Positions 1-11,484 of a DNA stretch of 64,000 nt are shown one piece after another. A program made the translations under genes and the position numbers. This DNA is from Cornus controversa (lineage: Eukaryota > Streptophyta > Magnoliopsida > Cornales > Cornaceae), in the NCBI GenBank assembly GCA_026545225.1, contig CM048845.1, positions 55,776,033-55,840,032 of the forward strand, in the 5' to 3' direction. Numbering within the stretch: the first letter of the stretch is position 1; the number at the start of each line of letters is the position of its first letter. The notes under the pieces were generated by a model. It saw only the letters and a list, made by a program, of their open reading frames with translations. It was not told the DNA's origin and did not search any database.

Positions 1-875
1 CTCATTGTAGGTCCTCAAACCTAGAATGGATACTATTTACTGATAGAGGTTTTCAGTCCCTTTACGAACTTCTTTACTTTCAATTCCTCATTCATCACCA
101 TCTCCATGGCAAAGTGAGCCAATGATGTACACTTGGTCTCGTACCCCATAACATCTAAGTCTCCTTGGACTAGATCTATAAACTCCTACCTCATTCGGTC
201 TCTCACGGAAGCCAGAAAGAACTTGTCGAAAAATAACCCCTTAAAGGTTTCCCAATCCATGGTCTCGGTGTTGTGGACATTCCCAATGAATTGCCACCAC
301 CGATCCACTTCCCCTTGCAAGTGAAGCGCTGCCACTCCCACTTTTAGATCCTCATCGATTGCAAGGGCAACTATGAGTTTATGAGTCTGATCAATCCAAC
401 TTTATGCCACTAATGGATCACGTGAGCCATCAAAGGTAGACGACTTAAATTTTACGTACTCTTTCATATCCACCATTTGACGGCTCCAGGCAACCCTAGG
501 CATTGTTTGAACCTCTTCTTCTCTGGCTTCCCTTGCCATCTATCTCATAGTGTCAGCTATGTAACACATAAATTATGTTCCATCTGTTGGCTGCTGAGGA
601 GCATCAGTGCCTATGTCTCGTGCTCCTTTTGGAGGCATTTTACTATATGCACAACAAGAAAATTTTAAAACCAAGAACTGATACTTATACCATTTTCCAC
701 CATACTTACACACGCCATTTTAATTTCATCCATAAAGGCATGTTATGAAAGCGTAAAAACCATGTTACACGTAATCAACTCATAACCCTAGGTCAAAATC
801 CTTACGTCTACGTCCTTAACTTAAATGATCACTAGAACAAGTCTCACCCTTCATCCTTAGATTTTCAAACCTAAT
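1..875 (-). pseudogene. Ty3/gypsy gag remnant, element E0
   Basis: Read on the minus strand, this stretch gives a recognisable capsid-type Gag. A W-W-containing helix near base 300 is followed by a block of the usual form (tryptophan, phenylalanine, K-x-L-F, D-K-F-F) near 200-270, a D-L-V-Q-G-D-type segment near 165, and a K-F-V-K-G-L segment near 75. In-frame stops break it (for example after the R-M-R block, near base 190), so no Gag could be made. It would have coated element RNA in cytoplasmic particles. The start side adjoins a primer-binding-site-like sequence at 876-887, and the pol side lies outside the window. The assignment to Retrotrans_gag of Ty3/gypsy type is fairly secure; the clade is probably chromovirus from the primer site. 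Confidence 0.7.
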
Positions 876-1026
876 GCTCGGATACCATGCTATCACACCC
901 CAAAATTTGGACTACCGGGACTCCCTTGGGCTGACCCCAAATTCTGAGGGTGAACCCGTTCACTTAACCACATGAACAATTTCGACACTAATACTTACCT
1001 TGATATCAAGCTCTAATACCATTTCC
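876..1026 (-). repeat. Duplicated primer-binding site and LTR-end block
   Basis: Two sequences resembling the complement of the initiator-Met tRNA primer site occur 134 bases apart: gctcggatacca (876-887) and gctctaatacca (1010-1021). Each is followed by a block that reads as an LTR end, with the shared string accgggactccc and a downstream ccccaaatt. The first LTR end (888 to about 990) is therefore a short leftover copy, and the second leads into the long LTR at 1027. This looks like a truncated tandem or recombined LTR junction. Sense is minus, as for E0. Confidence 0.55.
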
Positions 1027-1278
1027 TGTCATGCCCAAAATTCAGACCACCGGGACTCCCCCAAACCAACCCCAAATTTCGAGTGTGAACCCATCCATTA
1101 ACCCTAATGAACCTTTCCTATCTCTCATATCCTGCGAACCTTTCTTATCTTTTATATCCTGTGGAAGCATAATTTTCAAATGTACACGTATGTACATGTA
1201 CTACAGACCTTACAAACCCTAATGGACCCTTCAAATATCCTCTTGCATCAAACTGTAAGAATTCAGAATCCATACACA

Positions 1279-1410
1279 TCGATGCATCGAAGTGATGATT
1301 TCGATGCATCAAACAAGTGTCGAACAAAACTCACTCTCGGTACTTTTGGTTTCAAAAAATCCTACAGGTTTTTTGATGCATCGTTCCTTCTTATTTCGAT
1401 ACATCAAAAT
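1279..1410. repeat. Cluster of four GATGCATC dyads in E0 LTR
   Basis: Four near-palindromic copies are visible: tcgatgcatcga (1279-1290), ttcgatgcatcaaa (1300-1313), ttttgatgcatcg (1371-1383) and ttcgatacatcaaa (1395-1408). The rest of the LTR lacks them. Their form (a short A/T arm, GAT core, inverted arm) recalls the TTCGATCAATCGAA clusters of AthB. Confidence 0.6.
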
Positions 1411-2184
1411 GTCCGAACTGATGCACCTGCAGAAAATCTTGCAACTATGCAAATGGCCATTTTTGGCATTCTATGTCCTTTCCATCATCGTACTCCATTC
1501 ATACAACTTTGAAATCATACATGAAAGGTACTAACATCAATCACACATTCTAAATCATACTTATGGTTAAATAATACATCCATTTGAATTATTCTCTTTC
1601 ACAACATAAGCAATTGATATTGAAAACATCCATCAAATGAGCTAAGTGCTACCACAAGCATTACATAACCAAGTCCAAAGTCTTTTCATATACAACAAGT
1701 TTATCGCCTAAGCATACATCAAGGTTACATTTATACAAAATATAACTACAAATTGAAATGAAGTCTCATGCCACAAGCTAGCATGGATAGCCACAATATA
1801 TACAATATCCAGAATATAACAAGATGCTTCTAGAGTTCTACATGGACACTTAATTATCATCTGTCATCGATGCCTTATCTATAAAAAGAGTTTATGAAAA
1901 AGGGGTGAGCACCACAATGGCTTAGTAGAGATACCCCAAGCCATCTAAGCGCTGACTCGACACTGACTCACATGAATGCATGTCATTACATTACACGTAT
2001 CATCCAACATATATCATATTCGTTCACAAGCAACACATATATAAGAATGCATTTAAACAGGAGTCATCCTTCACAATAAACAAAGTAAGCAATTTAATAC
2101 ATTTGTCTCTCTCTCGGACTCAACCCGATGCCCTAACATAATTTTTGACCAACCAAGCGACCTGGAACTCTTCCCACACAATTT

Positions 2185-2515
2185 TAGAATTCGTCACCAA
2201 GTATTACCTACTCTAAAGTGATTAGACCATTTTAGAATTCGTCACCGAGTATTGCATACTCCAAGGTGATTAGACTGTTTCAAAATTTTCACCGAGTATC
2301 CACCTACTCCTAGGTGATTAGATAGTTTCGAAATACATCACCGACTATTACATACTCCAAGGTGATTAAACCGTTTCAAAAATTTCACCGAGTATCCACC
2401 AATTCCCAGGTGATTAGATAGTTTCAGAATACGTCACCGAGTATTTCGTACTCCAAGGTGATTAGACCATTTCATGACCATCACTGAGTATTTATCTACT
2501 CTAGGTGACTAGGCT
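2185..2515. repeat. 48-49-bp tandem repeat in E0 LTR
   Basis: About seven degenerate copies of a unit containing a tcaccgagtat segment, a tactcc(a/t)aggtgatta segment and a ...gtttca... segment follow each other; cores begin near 2192, 2241, 2289, 2337, 2384, 2433 and 2482. Copies alternate between a 'gcatactccaag' and a 'ccacctactcctag' version, which suggests duplication of a two-unit block. Confidence 0.85.
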
Positions 2516-3702
2516 ATTCTACCACTTTTCCCATTTTCCTCACAATGGCCCTATATATACATTTCAAACATATAAAGATCAAGCATTTAAAATTCATGCT
2601 TCACAATGCGTAAGTCATTTATAAAAGCTCTTAACATGAATTTCACCTCCACAAAGTCACACGTATAAATCACCTATACATGTAAAACTTAGCATACAAA
2701 TTCACATATGCTCATAAACTTCACGAAAGCGTATTTTAGGCATGCTTCACCAATGGACACATTTTTTTATATAAATATAGCATGAATTTAACTCACACAT
2801 AGCATTACATAACATAATTATGTTCATTTAACACACTTTCACATAAGTGCACAAAACCTAGCATATAAGCATACATGCTAATTTCTCCCACTCATTCACC
2901 CCTCATATCATGTATACTACCAAACATAAATCAATTACACACAAGAGACTAAAGAGAAGTTGAAAAATATCACATCTCACCCCTCTTATCACTCTAAATT
3001 ATGCAATACACATCCTTAGTCCTCACTGTTTCACCCTAAACCCTATAATCGACAATTAAATGAGAAGAGAAACCCCTACATCAAGTTTGAAGGCCTTCCA
3101 ATCACTTCACCAATTTTCCAGTGATGTGTATCTTGCCAAAATGCGCATTTATTCGGTTCAAACCAAAGCCCTAAACGTCCCTTACATATCTCCCTTCTTT
3201 GGCAAAACCCGAATCACAATCGAAGGCTTCCGAAACCTAGAAAGAAGGAAGAGAAGAGGGAAGAAGATGAGAGAGATGAACAACCATGAGAATGGTTGAC
3301 TCTCTCTCAGCCACATGTTTTAAATGGCACCTTGGCGCGTAAATTATCTAAAACGCCTCCGGGCCACTTAACGTACCTTCCCGGACTCCGTTTTCAATTT
3401 GAAAACTCCTACGGTCTCGAAATCACTTCCTTTACTCTCTAAAAATTTCATTGATGCCATTTTCAAAAATAATTATTTTTCAAAATTTTTGGAATTTCTG
3501 GACCCACTTAGACCGCATCCCGGGCCCCGGTTTGACCAAAAAGTCAAACTTCTCCAAATCTTTCAAAAACTTACCACAACCCTTAAAACACTTCCCAAAC
3601 ATGTTACCCACACTCAAAACATGTTAACATTACTCAATATGTGTTTAGGAAAATTATGACGTGAAAAGTGTAAACCGGCCAAAATTAGTCACGGTCTCTA
3701 CA

Positions 3703-3730
3703 CCATAAGTGGCAAATGGTCCTCCCAACT
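3703..3730. other. 28-bp flank between E0 LTR and TRIM array
   Basis: This short unassigned sequence lies between the LTR end TACA and the first TRIM LTR. On minus it is purine-biased near its middle and could be a worn polypurine tract or simple flanking DNA. No clear target duplication is seen. Confidence 0.3.
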
Positions 3731-4215
3731 GTAATACCCCGTTCCAACACATGGTATGATATTGTCCGCTTTGGGCCTGAGCCCGCACGGTTTTGCTCTT
3801 GGGTTTTACCCCAAAAGGCCTCATACCATTTGAAGAGAACATACTACATATAAGCACATCCCCTTTTCCACACCCAGGCGATGTGGGATTGAGCACTCTG
3901 TACCTTGTCAGTATGGTAGCTCAGCCCAGTGTCTGTCTTCGCACCCGCCCACTCACACCCGTCCACAAGGATTACTACAATTCACCCCCCTACGAGGCCC
4001 GACGTCCTCGTCGGCACACTTCCGGCTGAGTTCAGGCTCTAATACCAACTGTAATACCCCGCTCCAACACATGGTATGATATTGTCCGCTTTGGGCCTGA
4101 GCACGCACGGTTTTGCTCTTGGGTTTTACCCCAAAAGGCCTCATACCATTTGAAGAGAACATACTACATATAAGCACATCCCCTTCTCCACACCCAGGCG
4201 ATGTGGGATTGAGCA
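3731..4215 (-). mobile_element. TRIM-like element, copy 1 (LTR a, internal, LTR b)
   Basis: Two near-identical 165-166-bp LTRs (3731-3895 and 4050-4215) start TGTAATACCCC and end GAGCA. They flank a 154-bp non-coding internal stretch that ends in gctctaatacca (4036-4047), the complement of the Met-tRNA primer site. The primer site next to LTR b shows that the element is sense on minus. No protein domain fits in 154 bp, so mobilisation must have used proteins of other elements. This is the size and plan of terminal-repeat retrotransposons in miniature. Minus-strand ORFs running through the LTRs repeat in every copy and are shadows. Confidence 0.8.
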
Positions 4216-4245
4216 TCCTGTACCCTATGCATTCGCGACTGGGGA
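4216..4245. other. Deletion scar between TRIM LTRs b and c
   Basis: Only about 30 bases separate LTR b from LTR c. The first ten match the start of the TRIM internal region, so most of an internal region was lost here. Confidence 0.5.
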
Positions 4246-4567
4246 TGTAATACCCCGCTCCAACACATGGTATGATATTGTCCGCTTTGGGCCTGAGCCC
4301 GCACGATTTTGCTCTTGGGTTTACCCCAAAAGGCCTCATACAATTTGAAGAGAACATACTACATATAAGCACATCCCCTTTTCCACACCCAGGCGATGTG
4401 GGATTGAGCACCCTGCACCCTGTCAGTGTGGTAGCTCAGCCCAGTGTTTGTCTTCGCACTCGCCCACTCACACCCGTCCACAAGGGTTACTACAATCCAC
4501 CCCCCTACGAGGCCCGACGTCCTCGTCGGCACACTTCTTTCGGCTGGGTTCAGGCTCTGATACCAAA
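4246..4567 (-). mobile_element. TRIM-like element, copy 2 left part (LTR c and internal)
   Basis: LTR c (4246-4410) is followed by a complete TRIM internal region whose primer site, gctctgatacca, is at 4554-4565. The expected next TRIM LTR is missing; two bases later a different LTR (Tek1, 4568) begins. The missing LTR lies 6.9 kb away at 11487, directly after another gctctgatacca, so copy 2 is one element split by Tek1. Confidence 0.75.
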
Positions 4568-5414
4568 TGAAATACCCCCTAGAAAATTTCGCGCATGAGG
4601 TGGCCAGTCTCATACACAAAACCTGGGAGATACATACAACTGGTAGCAACAAGCATAGATGCAAAAGACAGAAATAGAATAATTGCTAAAAGCTGAATAG
4701 AAATCCCATTGAATTGAAATAATTGATAACTAAATAATTAAATTCTGGTAGTACAATTTGGAAGTCCCGTAACCCAAGGACCCCTTAACCAGAAAGAACA
4801 AAAGTTTAACACTTAAATTGAAATCCAAAACCAAAACCTCTAAATGAGTTCATAGTTTTACTCCTGAAGAAAAAATAGATTCCTACCCTGAGACTGGTGA
4901 GAGTAGATGTCTGTCACAACTAACCCTAAAACTCTATCCTTGCAGTGGAACCTGTCTGAAACCTGAAATATCAACAAAGTGGGTTAAACCCACGAGCAAG
5001 TTCTATCTACTACATCCCAATCAGAGAACCAATATACATACCCTCAGTATAAGGGACACAAACGAAAACAATAGATTTAACATAGAATCTATTCTTATTC
5101 TAGTTTCATGTTTTCAAAACAACAATCATTAATTATAATATTCCACCCAAATCCTTATTATGCAAAAGTGATCACATTTCTTAATTTCAGCAAAAATAAA
5201 CATAACATGAAATAATATCAAGTTTAAGCAATCCTAACATGCCATCATTTAATCTTTTGATACCTTAATAGGTATAGATATATACATACTAGTCATTTCC
5301 TATTTAGTTCGTGTTTTCAGAAGTAAAATCATCTTATACATTGTTCCAACAAACCCTTATCATCCAACAATGAACACATTCTTTAAGTTCAAAATAAAGA
5401 AAACATATGCATAC

Positions 5415-5672
5415 ATGTATAGATACCTTATTAGATATGGGCGATCCTGACACGCCAAATAAAATGTATAGATACCTTATTAGGTATGGGCGATCCTGAC
5501 ACGCCGGGCAATCCTTACATGCCAAATAAAATACATAGATACCTTATTAGGTATGGGCGATCCTGACACGCCGGGCAATCCTTACATGCCAAATAAAATA
5601 CATAGATACCTTATTAGGTATGGGCGATCCTGACACGCCGGACAATCCTTACATGCCAAAATCAAATGCATA
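5415..5672. repeat. 67-bp tandem repeat in Tek1 LTR
   Basis: Units begin at 5464, 5531 and 5598, exactly 67 bases apart and nearly identical, each with a ccttattaggtatgggcgat core. A shortened 49-bp first unit starts at 5415 and lacks the gggcaatccttacatg segment. The low divergence between units suggests recent expansion. Confidence 0.9.
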
Positions 5673-6049
5673 GATACATTCCAATATGCAATACAAAATA
5701 ACAAGGTGCATTATGATTTAATTTGCACAAACCGTTATTTCAAATCATCCAACATTAAATTATCATCATAAGATAAATTGTTCACAAGTAGACTATAATC
5801 AAGTATTTGATGGGCATTTATATCCTTAAAGAAAATTACATTCAAGTAAATCAAATAACTCAAACATCCATTAAAGAAGTAATTTCCCAATTCAACTTTC
5901 AATGCACCCAAATATATGAGGGAGTCTAAACCTAAATTTTATCTAGGTTTCTGGGCATATTCTACTGCTAATAACCCTATTAAATCATGCTGGAATTTTT
6001 GAGAATTTTAAAAAAATATTATTCTAGCAAAAAGAAAATAAACATAATT

Positions 6050-6690
6050 CGAGGCATACTTTCACAACCAACACAATCACAAGGGAGACTCATTTTGACA
6101 TGAAATTTAAAACCCAAGTGCATTTTAATCCTATAAAGTTACCTAAATTTTTCTAGAATTTTCTGGAATTTTAAAATATTTTCTAAAAATAAAAGAAGGT
6201 GAAAATCCAACTTTTAGACACTTTAAAAATAAATTGAACAACAAGGAAAGATTATTTTGAGTTGAAATTTAAACCCAAGTGTATTTATCCTCCAGAGAAT
6301 TACAGTAAAAATTTGGGAATTTTTTGGGATTATAAAAGTATTTTCTAAAATTACAGAATGTGAAAAACCCAACTTTTGGACACTTTAAAAAATCAATTGA
6401 ACAACAAGGAAAGATTATTTTGAGTTGAAAATTTAAACTCAAGTGTATTTAGCCTTAAGAGAGCTACAATAAAAATTTCGGAATTTTTGGAAATTTCTAA
6501 CTATTTTCTAAAATTAAAGAGGCTGAAAAATCCAGTTTTTAGACACTTTAAAAATTAATTTAAAGACAATGGTAAATAATTTTGATATGAAATTTAAACC
6601 CCAAGCGCCTTAAGCTCCCAGGAAGTTGACATAAAATTTTGGGAATTTTTAGAATTATAAAAGTATTTTTTAAAAAATCATTTTTCCAGA
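6050..6690. repeat. About 162-bp tandem repeat in Tek1 LTR
   Basis: A block with a gacactttaaaaa core recurs near 6214, 6377 and 6539, and a weaker first copy starts near 6050. Each copy has the same order of a (t/g)aaatttaaacccaagtg-like segment, a gaattttt segment and a tattttctaaaa segment. The copies are AT-rich, degenerate and non-coding. Confidence 0.75.
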
Positions 6691-8131
6691 TTTTCAAGTT
6701 TTCCCAAAAATTTCAAAAATACAAAATAAATATCAAAACAATTCGGAATGGGCCCATATTGGACTCAGAGGTGGGCCCCCGAGAGTGGGCCCCAAAAATA
6801 ATTTTTCGGCCACCGGCGCCGGCGGCACGCGCCCCCACACGCCGGCGAACGCGTGGCGCCTTTTCTTTTTCTTTTTTTTTTCTTCTTTTTTTTTCTTTCT
6901 TTCTTCTTCCTTCTTCCCCGGCTGAAGCTCCAGCGGCCAACAATGGAGGCCGAGCTTCCCGATCACTTTTTGATCACTTCCGAGCACCGAATCGCGCATA
7001 TGAATATACCATTGAACTCGTATCGATCTAAGCTACGTATTGGTACCAAAATTATCCCCTCTCGCGGACTCAATGAAAAACGCCCAATTTCAAGTTTCGA
7101 AAATCTAAAATTTTAAACTCAATTTCCCGTCAATCTACCCAACGGTTCATAACGAAACTTTCAAGGATTGTTCTAGGAAGTAAGATCTACCTTTTAATCG
7201 GAACAAAATCCCTCAAAAATGATAAACACAGTAGACCCAAATTTCATGTTCGTATATATATACACCCGCCTATACAATCATATATACATGTATATACATA
7301 TGCAAAAATACTCTAAAACAGTACCAAAATTCCAAAATCCTAATGTTTAATTCACAGAATTATTCTTAGCATGCAAAATCATTTAATTTCATAATTAAAT
7401 GCATACAAATTTCTAGCAACATGTCTATACAATTAGCATAATTAATTCTCACAAAATTTATCAACAGAGAAAAAAACATACAATTATATACAAATTTCCA
7501 AAATAAACACAATCCTCAAACCTAGACTATGCATACGGATTCAAAGGGGAAGAGAAGAATCAAACTTGCCTCTTTGACGATTCAAACACTCGTTCACCCG
7601 AACTCCTTCTCTCTTTCGTTTACTCTCCTGATTTTTGTGCGTAATGCCAACGGCAGAAACCCTAGTTTCTATTATCTTTTGTCCTAATCATTTTTATTCT
7701 ATTATTATTATTATTATTATTTTTTCTAAAAACTAAATAACTAAAAATAATAATAATAATAACCATAATAATATAACTATATCCATGGCCCAACAACTTA
7801 AGCATATCCTTAGCCCAACCATTCCAGCCCAGATTCCTCCCTAACCCAATCCAAAGCATTTAAAATATTTAAATCAAATAATACACAATCAATAAACAAT
7901 TCATATAAATTGATAAAAATAAAAATAGAGCAATTCACATGAAATGAAAGAATTTATAAAGACAACCAATTCATATAAAATAATAATTGTATAAAGACCT
8001 AACAATTCACATGAAATGATAAAATGCATATAAAGGCATTCCACATGAATTGAAAAATCATAATAATAATAATATAAAGAAAATTTAAATTCTTTAAAAT
8101 AATAGACGTCCAAATTTTTTGGGGTATTACA

Positions 8132-8150
8132 TTCTTCCTCCCTAAAAAGA
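8132..8150 (-). promoter_or_regulatory. Polypurine tract of Tek1
   Basis: On minus, TAGGGAGGAAGAA runs directly into the LTR start TGTAATACCCC. Just upstream lies an inverted GAATTCC...GGAATTC pair. This is the layout found at the 3' end of Tekay/Del-type elements, where the purine tract primes plus-strand DNA synthesis. Confidence 0.8.
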
Positions 8151-9330
8151 GGAATTCCGTCCTCGGAATTCAGCTCATACCTGAAAGAAAAAGATCTGGA
8201 TACTTTGCTTTTATTTCATTCTCCTTTTTCCAAGTGGACTCCACCTAATTGTGGTGACTCCACTGAACCCGAACTAAAGGAATAGTCTTAAGATGAGGGA
8301 ATTGATTCCTATGGTTATGAGTACAGTACAGTTACTCTACATATGTTAGATCTAGCTGCAACTCAATCTCCCCAACCTCAATGTGCTGATCAATAACATC
8401 CTCCTTACGGAATTTCTATAACATAAACACATAAAAGATATGATACACCCTATGCATTGTGTTTAGTAACATCACTATATACGTTACTGTCCCGATCCTA
8501 TCAGTAATCATGAAAGGAGCAAAAAAAAACGAGGTGACAACCTCCCATTTTTTTTTTTTTTCCAAACCACATTGCTCCCTTCATGGGAGAAACCTTGAAT
8601 AGAACCTGATCCCCCACCTTGAACTCTAGTGCACGAGTTCTTTGGTCAGCATAACTTTTCTATCTGCTTTGTGCAGTCCGCATACGGTCTCTAATAAGGA
8701 CAACTATTTCTGACGTGTCCTTGATGAACTCAGGACCCAAAAACCTATTCTCTCTAACTTCCAACCAGTAATCCAACGATCTACAAGTCATCCGTACAGA
8801 GCCTTAAATGGTGTCATACCAATAGTCTTTTGATAACTATTATTATAGACAAACTCAATTAGCAGCAAGTAATTCTCTCAATTACCCTTGAAGTTAAGTA
8901 CACATGCTCACAAAATACCCTCCAGAATCTGATTAACCCTCTCAATCTGACCATCGGTCTGAGGGTAATTAGTTGTACTGAGGTGCAGAGCTGTACCCAT
9001 TGCTTGTTGAAAGCTCTCCCAAAACCCTGAAACAAAACTCGGATCTCTATCCGATATAATGGACAAAGACACACCATGAAGCTTCACTATCTCTGCAATG
9101 TAAAGCTTCGCGTATTGCTCTGAGGTGTAACTCGAGCAAACTGGTAAGAAATGTGCTGATTTCATCAACCTGTCCACTATCACCCAATAGCATCATGATT
9201 TTGCTGTGAGGTGGGAAGTCCCACAATGAAATCTATAAAGATGTTCTCCCACTACCACTCCGGTATAGGCAGTGGTTGTAAAGACTCTGACGGTCTCTGG
9301 TGATCATTCTTGATCATTTGACAAGTGTTG
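8151..9330 (-). pseudogene. Tek1 integrase remnant with C-terminal chromodomain-like tail
   Basis: On minus, the 8859-9183 reading frame has the integrase core: a V-D-R-L-x-K-S-A-H-F block, then I-S-D-R-D-P, then a Q-T-D-G-Q-x-E-R block with the last acidic residue. Downstream (about 8580-8660) is a K-S-Y-A-D-x-R-x-R-x-L-E-F segment followed by K-V-S-P-M-K-G. Near 8180-8270 there is a worn V-E-S-T-W-x-x-E block and a Y-P-D-L-F block, as in the chromodomain-bearing tail of plant chromoviruses. Frameshifts and stops separate these pieces. The enzyme would insert cDNA into chromatin; this copy cannot. Confidence 0.75.
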
Positions 9331-10080
9331 CACTTAGAGACAAATATAGCTATGTCCCTCTTCATGCCTGCCATCAAAACTGTCATTTTCATGTCTTGGT
9401 ACATCTTATCCCCTCCCAAGCGTACCAAAACTGAGAACCGTAGGCCTCACTCATCATGCCACCTCCATCTGTACCCATTGTATAAAATGGTACCTATCCA
9501 AATTTTAACTCAGCCACCTTCTCTACGCACTACGGGTCGGTAAGCTGATCTGAAATTACCCTCCAAATAATAGTAGGTGTAACCATTACACACGCTACAA
9601 AAAAATTTAGCTAAATCATCAACGTTTTTCTTGTGAGAACATATATTGCAACCTTTTACAGTTGTTGAACAAAAGTCTTTCCCAAGAGATAATGTCACCA
9701 GGTCCTCAAGGCATAGTCCACACGCACCCCAGACCCTAAAATGACGCATCGATACATACCAAGTACTCAAAGCCACTCTAAAGGGTAGCTAGAATAGGTG
9801 CAGTTGTCAACCTGTTCTTCAACTCATCCAACACCATCTAACAAGAATAATTGGAAACGAAAAGCACACCCTTTTTAGGTAAATGGGTGAGAGGGCTAGC
9901 ACTCTTGAAAAAGCCCTTAATGAACCTACAATAATAACCAACTAACCCCAGAAAACTACGAATCTCCGTGGGTGAGCTAGGTTGCCCCCACTCCATATCG
10001 CGGACATCTTGCTTTGATCTACCACTATCCTTTCTCAAATACTATATGACCCAAGAACTTCACCTCCCTCTGCCAGAAAT
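9331..10080 (-). pseudogene. Tek1 reverse transcriptase / RNase H remnant
   Basis: The frame at 9838-10038 has the S-F-L-G-L-V-G-Y-Y-x-R-F-I block that closes plant gypsy RT. About 9730-9800 holds a worn RNase H start (acidic-A-S, then G-L-G-C-V). The catalytic palm with the D-D pair is absent, because the sequence passes from this C-terminal RT block to protease across roughly 160 unassignable bases (10081-10240). Numerous stops are present. It is an internally deleted pol. Confidence 0.65.
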
Positions 10081-10750
10081 CTTACTTCTCAAACTTTACC
10101 TACAACTGTGATCTCTCAGTGTCTACAAAATGATACAAAGATGTCTGGCATGATCCTCCTCTGACCTAGAAGTAGGCCTGGTGCCTGAAGCTAGGTAAAT
10201 TACAAAGTCTATCTCACGACTCGGTGGTAGTCTTAGAATTTCCTAAAACACATCCTGAAAGTCTCGTACCACTGGAATGGGATCCGTAAAAACTGTATTT
10301 CCCTCCGAAAACTCCTCACTTAATAAAGAGTAGGTGAGTTTTAGACCCTGCATTTGATTGTGGTATAACAACCAAATACACCTCTTGACCCGGTATAACA
10401 AAAGAATTGCCTGATCATGGCAATTGACATGGGCATAATAATGCGATAACAAATCCATCCCGAGTATGACATCATATGAATTTGTGTCTAGGACCCATAG
10501 GTCTGCCAAAAACATGAGATTACCAACGCCTATAATGAATTTCACTACAGCATTCCCGTAATATTGTACTAACTCCCAATGGTGTAGTCATAGTAAGTAG
10601 AGAACTACACGACTGAGTAGGTATACCCGATATCCTAACAAACGACTGAGATACAAAAGAGTGAGATGCCTCAGTCTCAAATAAGAACACGATCAAAGTC
10701 AACCTTTATCGGAACCCTACCCTCAATCGGCTGAGGAGTCTGCTCATCAT
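10081..10750 (-). pseudogene. Tek1 aspartic protease remnant
   Basis: A retropepsin-type fold is visible on minus. Near 10645-10680 there is a worn F-E-T-E-A-S-H-S-F-V block where the family has D-T/S-G-A-S-H-S-F, so the catalytic aspartate and glycine look lost. Near 10440-10500 a V-I-L-G-M-D-x-L segment follows. The frames at 10520-10702 and 10243-10545 overlap with a shift between them. It would have cut the Gag-Pol precursor. Confidence 0.65.
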
Positions 10751-11472
10751 ATGGCATGACGTTGTAGACCCTCCCATAGTTCATCTATTGAATAGATTGC
10801 CCTACTGTTTCCATTTTTCTTTCCACTATCTGGCTAGCGGAGTATCTATCATTTCTTTTCTCCCCTATCATTTCCTATAATCCCTCCTTATTTGATAGTG
10901 CTGCAATGCAGCATTAACCACCTGAGTGTAAGTGAAATAAGCTAGATTACCCACAATGACCTGTCGAGTAGTCTAAATCAATCCCTTCACAAAACAGCTC
11001 ACCTTCTTCTCTTCAGTGTTCACCTCCTCAGGTGCAACAAAGATAAATTGGTGAACTCCTATTCTGACCCTGCGATTGTCTTGTCCTTCTTCAGTAAGTC
11101 CAGGAATTCCCTTATGTGAAAGAGTTTTGCATCCTTCCCAACTGTTAGACTGTTCCACTGGTAATGGAACATGCGCCATTTATAGTGGCTGCAGATTCTA
11201 AAGAGCAGTCGCCACTCTTGTAGCTACAACCTAAACTACCATGGCTGCCAAATCGAGAGGAAGTTCAACCTTTCCATCCTGAACATTATCTTGACTTTAG
11301 TTGTGGTACGCCTTCCTACTCCAATGGGGTGATATCTAAATAAGCCCCAATAATAGACTAAGATGTATAGAGTACAATGAATCCTCTACTTAGACTCTAT
11401 TTATCAGAATACGCAACGCGGAAGATACCCAACGACGGACCCTACAGACTCAAGGATACTTGAACCTGGAAT
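10751..11472 (-). pseudogene. Tek1 gag remnant and leader
   Basis: Only the later part of Gag is discernible on minus: an E-E-K-K-V-x-x-F-V-K-G-L segment near 10980-11010, and downstream arginine-rich sequence without a clear C-C-H-C knuckle. Short frames and stops dominate. From about 11290 to the primer site there is only leader-like sequence. Confidence 0.5.
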
Positions 11473-11484
11473 GCTCTGATACCA
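11473..11484 (-). promoter_or_regulatory. Primer-binding site at Tek1/TRIM junction
   Basis: gctctgatacca is the complement of the 12-base Met-tRNA primer site and is identical to the copy at 4554-4565. On its left is Tek1 leader; two bases to its right is a TRIM LTR, not a Tek1 LTR. Confidence 0.8.

Larger units (their letters stand above)
1027..3702 (-). mobile_element. Long LTR of gypsy element E0
   Basis: The block starts TGTCATGCCC five bases after the primer-site-like sequence and ends ...TACA at 3702, which gives TG/CA termini and about 2.68 kb. Its right-hand end resembles the right end of the truncated LTR at 37716-39323: both have a lacttaacgtaccttc-like segment, then 'ggactcc', 'aaacatgt' and 'ccggccaaa' before the terminal TACA. 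They are related but clearly diverged. Read on minus, this is the 5' LTR feeding gag at 1-875. It contains a 48-49-bp tandem array and a small set of TCGATGCATCGA-type dyads, annotated separately. The rest is AT-rich with no gene. Confidence 0.6.
4568..8131 (-). mobile_element. 3.56-kb LTR of chromovirus Tek1
   Basis: The boundaries are TGAAATACCCC at 4568, two bases after a primer-site complement, and GGGGTATTACA ending at 8131, beside a polypurine tract. The ends form the short inverted repeat usual for this group. In sense (minus) orientation this is the 3' LTR. Its interior holds a 67-bp and a 162-bp tandem repeat, a TC-rich tract (about 6858-6925, plus strand) and ATT microsatellites (7689-7760). 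ORFs predicted over the TC-rich tract are low-complexity shadows. No matching 5' LTR exists in the window. Confidence 0.75.

Noticed and set aside
1..875. Plus-strand frames at 133-324 and 477-668
   Set aside because: Shadows of the minus-strand gag remnant.
3953..4664. Repeating minus-strand frames in the TRIM array starting M-L-N-P-T-S-P-G-C-G-K-G
   Set aside because: They recur because each TRIM LTR contains the same sequence (also at 11404-11652 and 3654-3896). They cross LTR borders, match no known family and cannot be a conserved gene.
6639..7116. Several overlapping frames of 76-130 codons on both strands in the Tek1 LTR
   Set aside because: They read a TC-rich tract and give low-complexity F/S or K/E peptides. 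Frames open on all strands are a composition effect.
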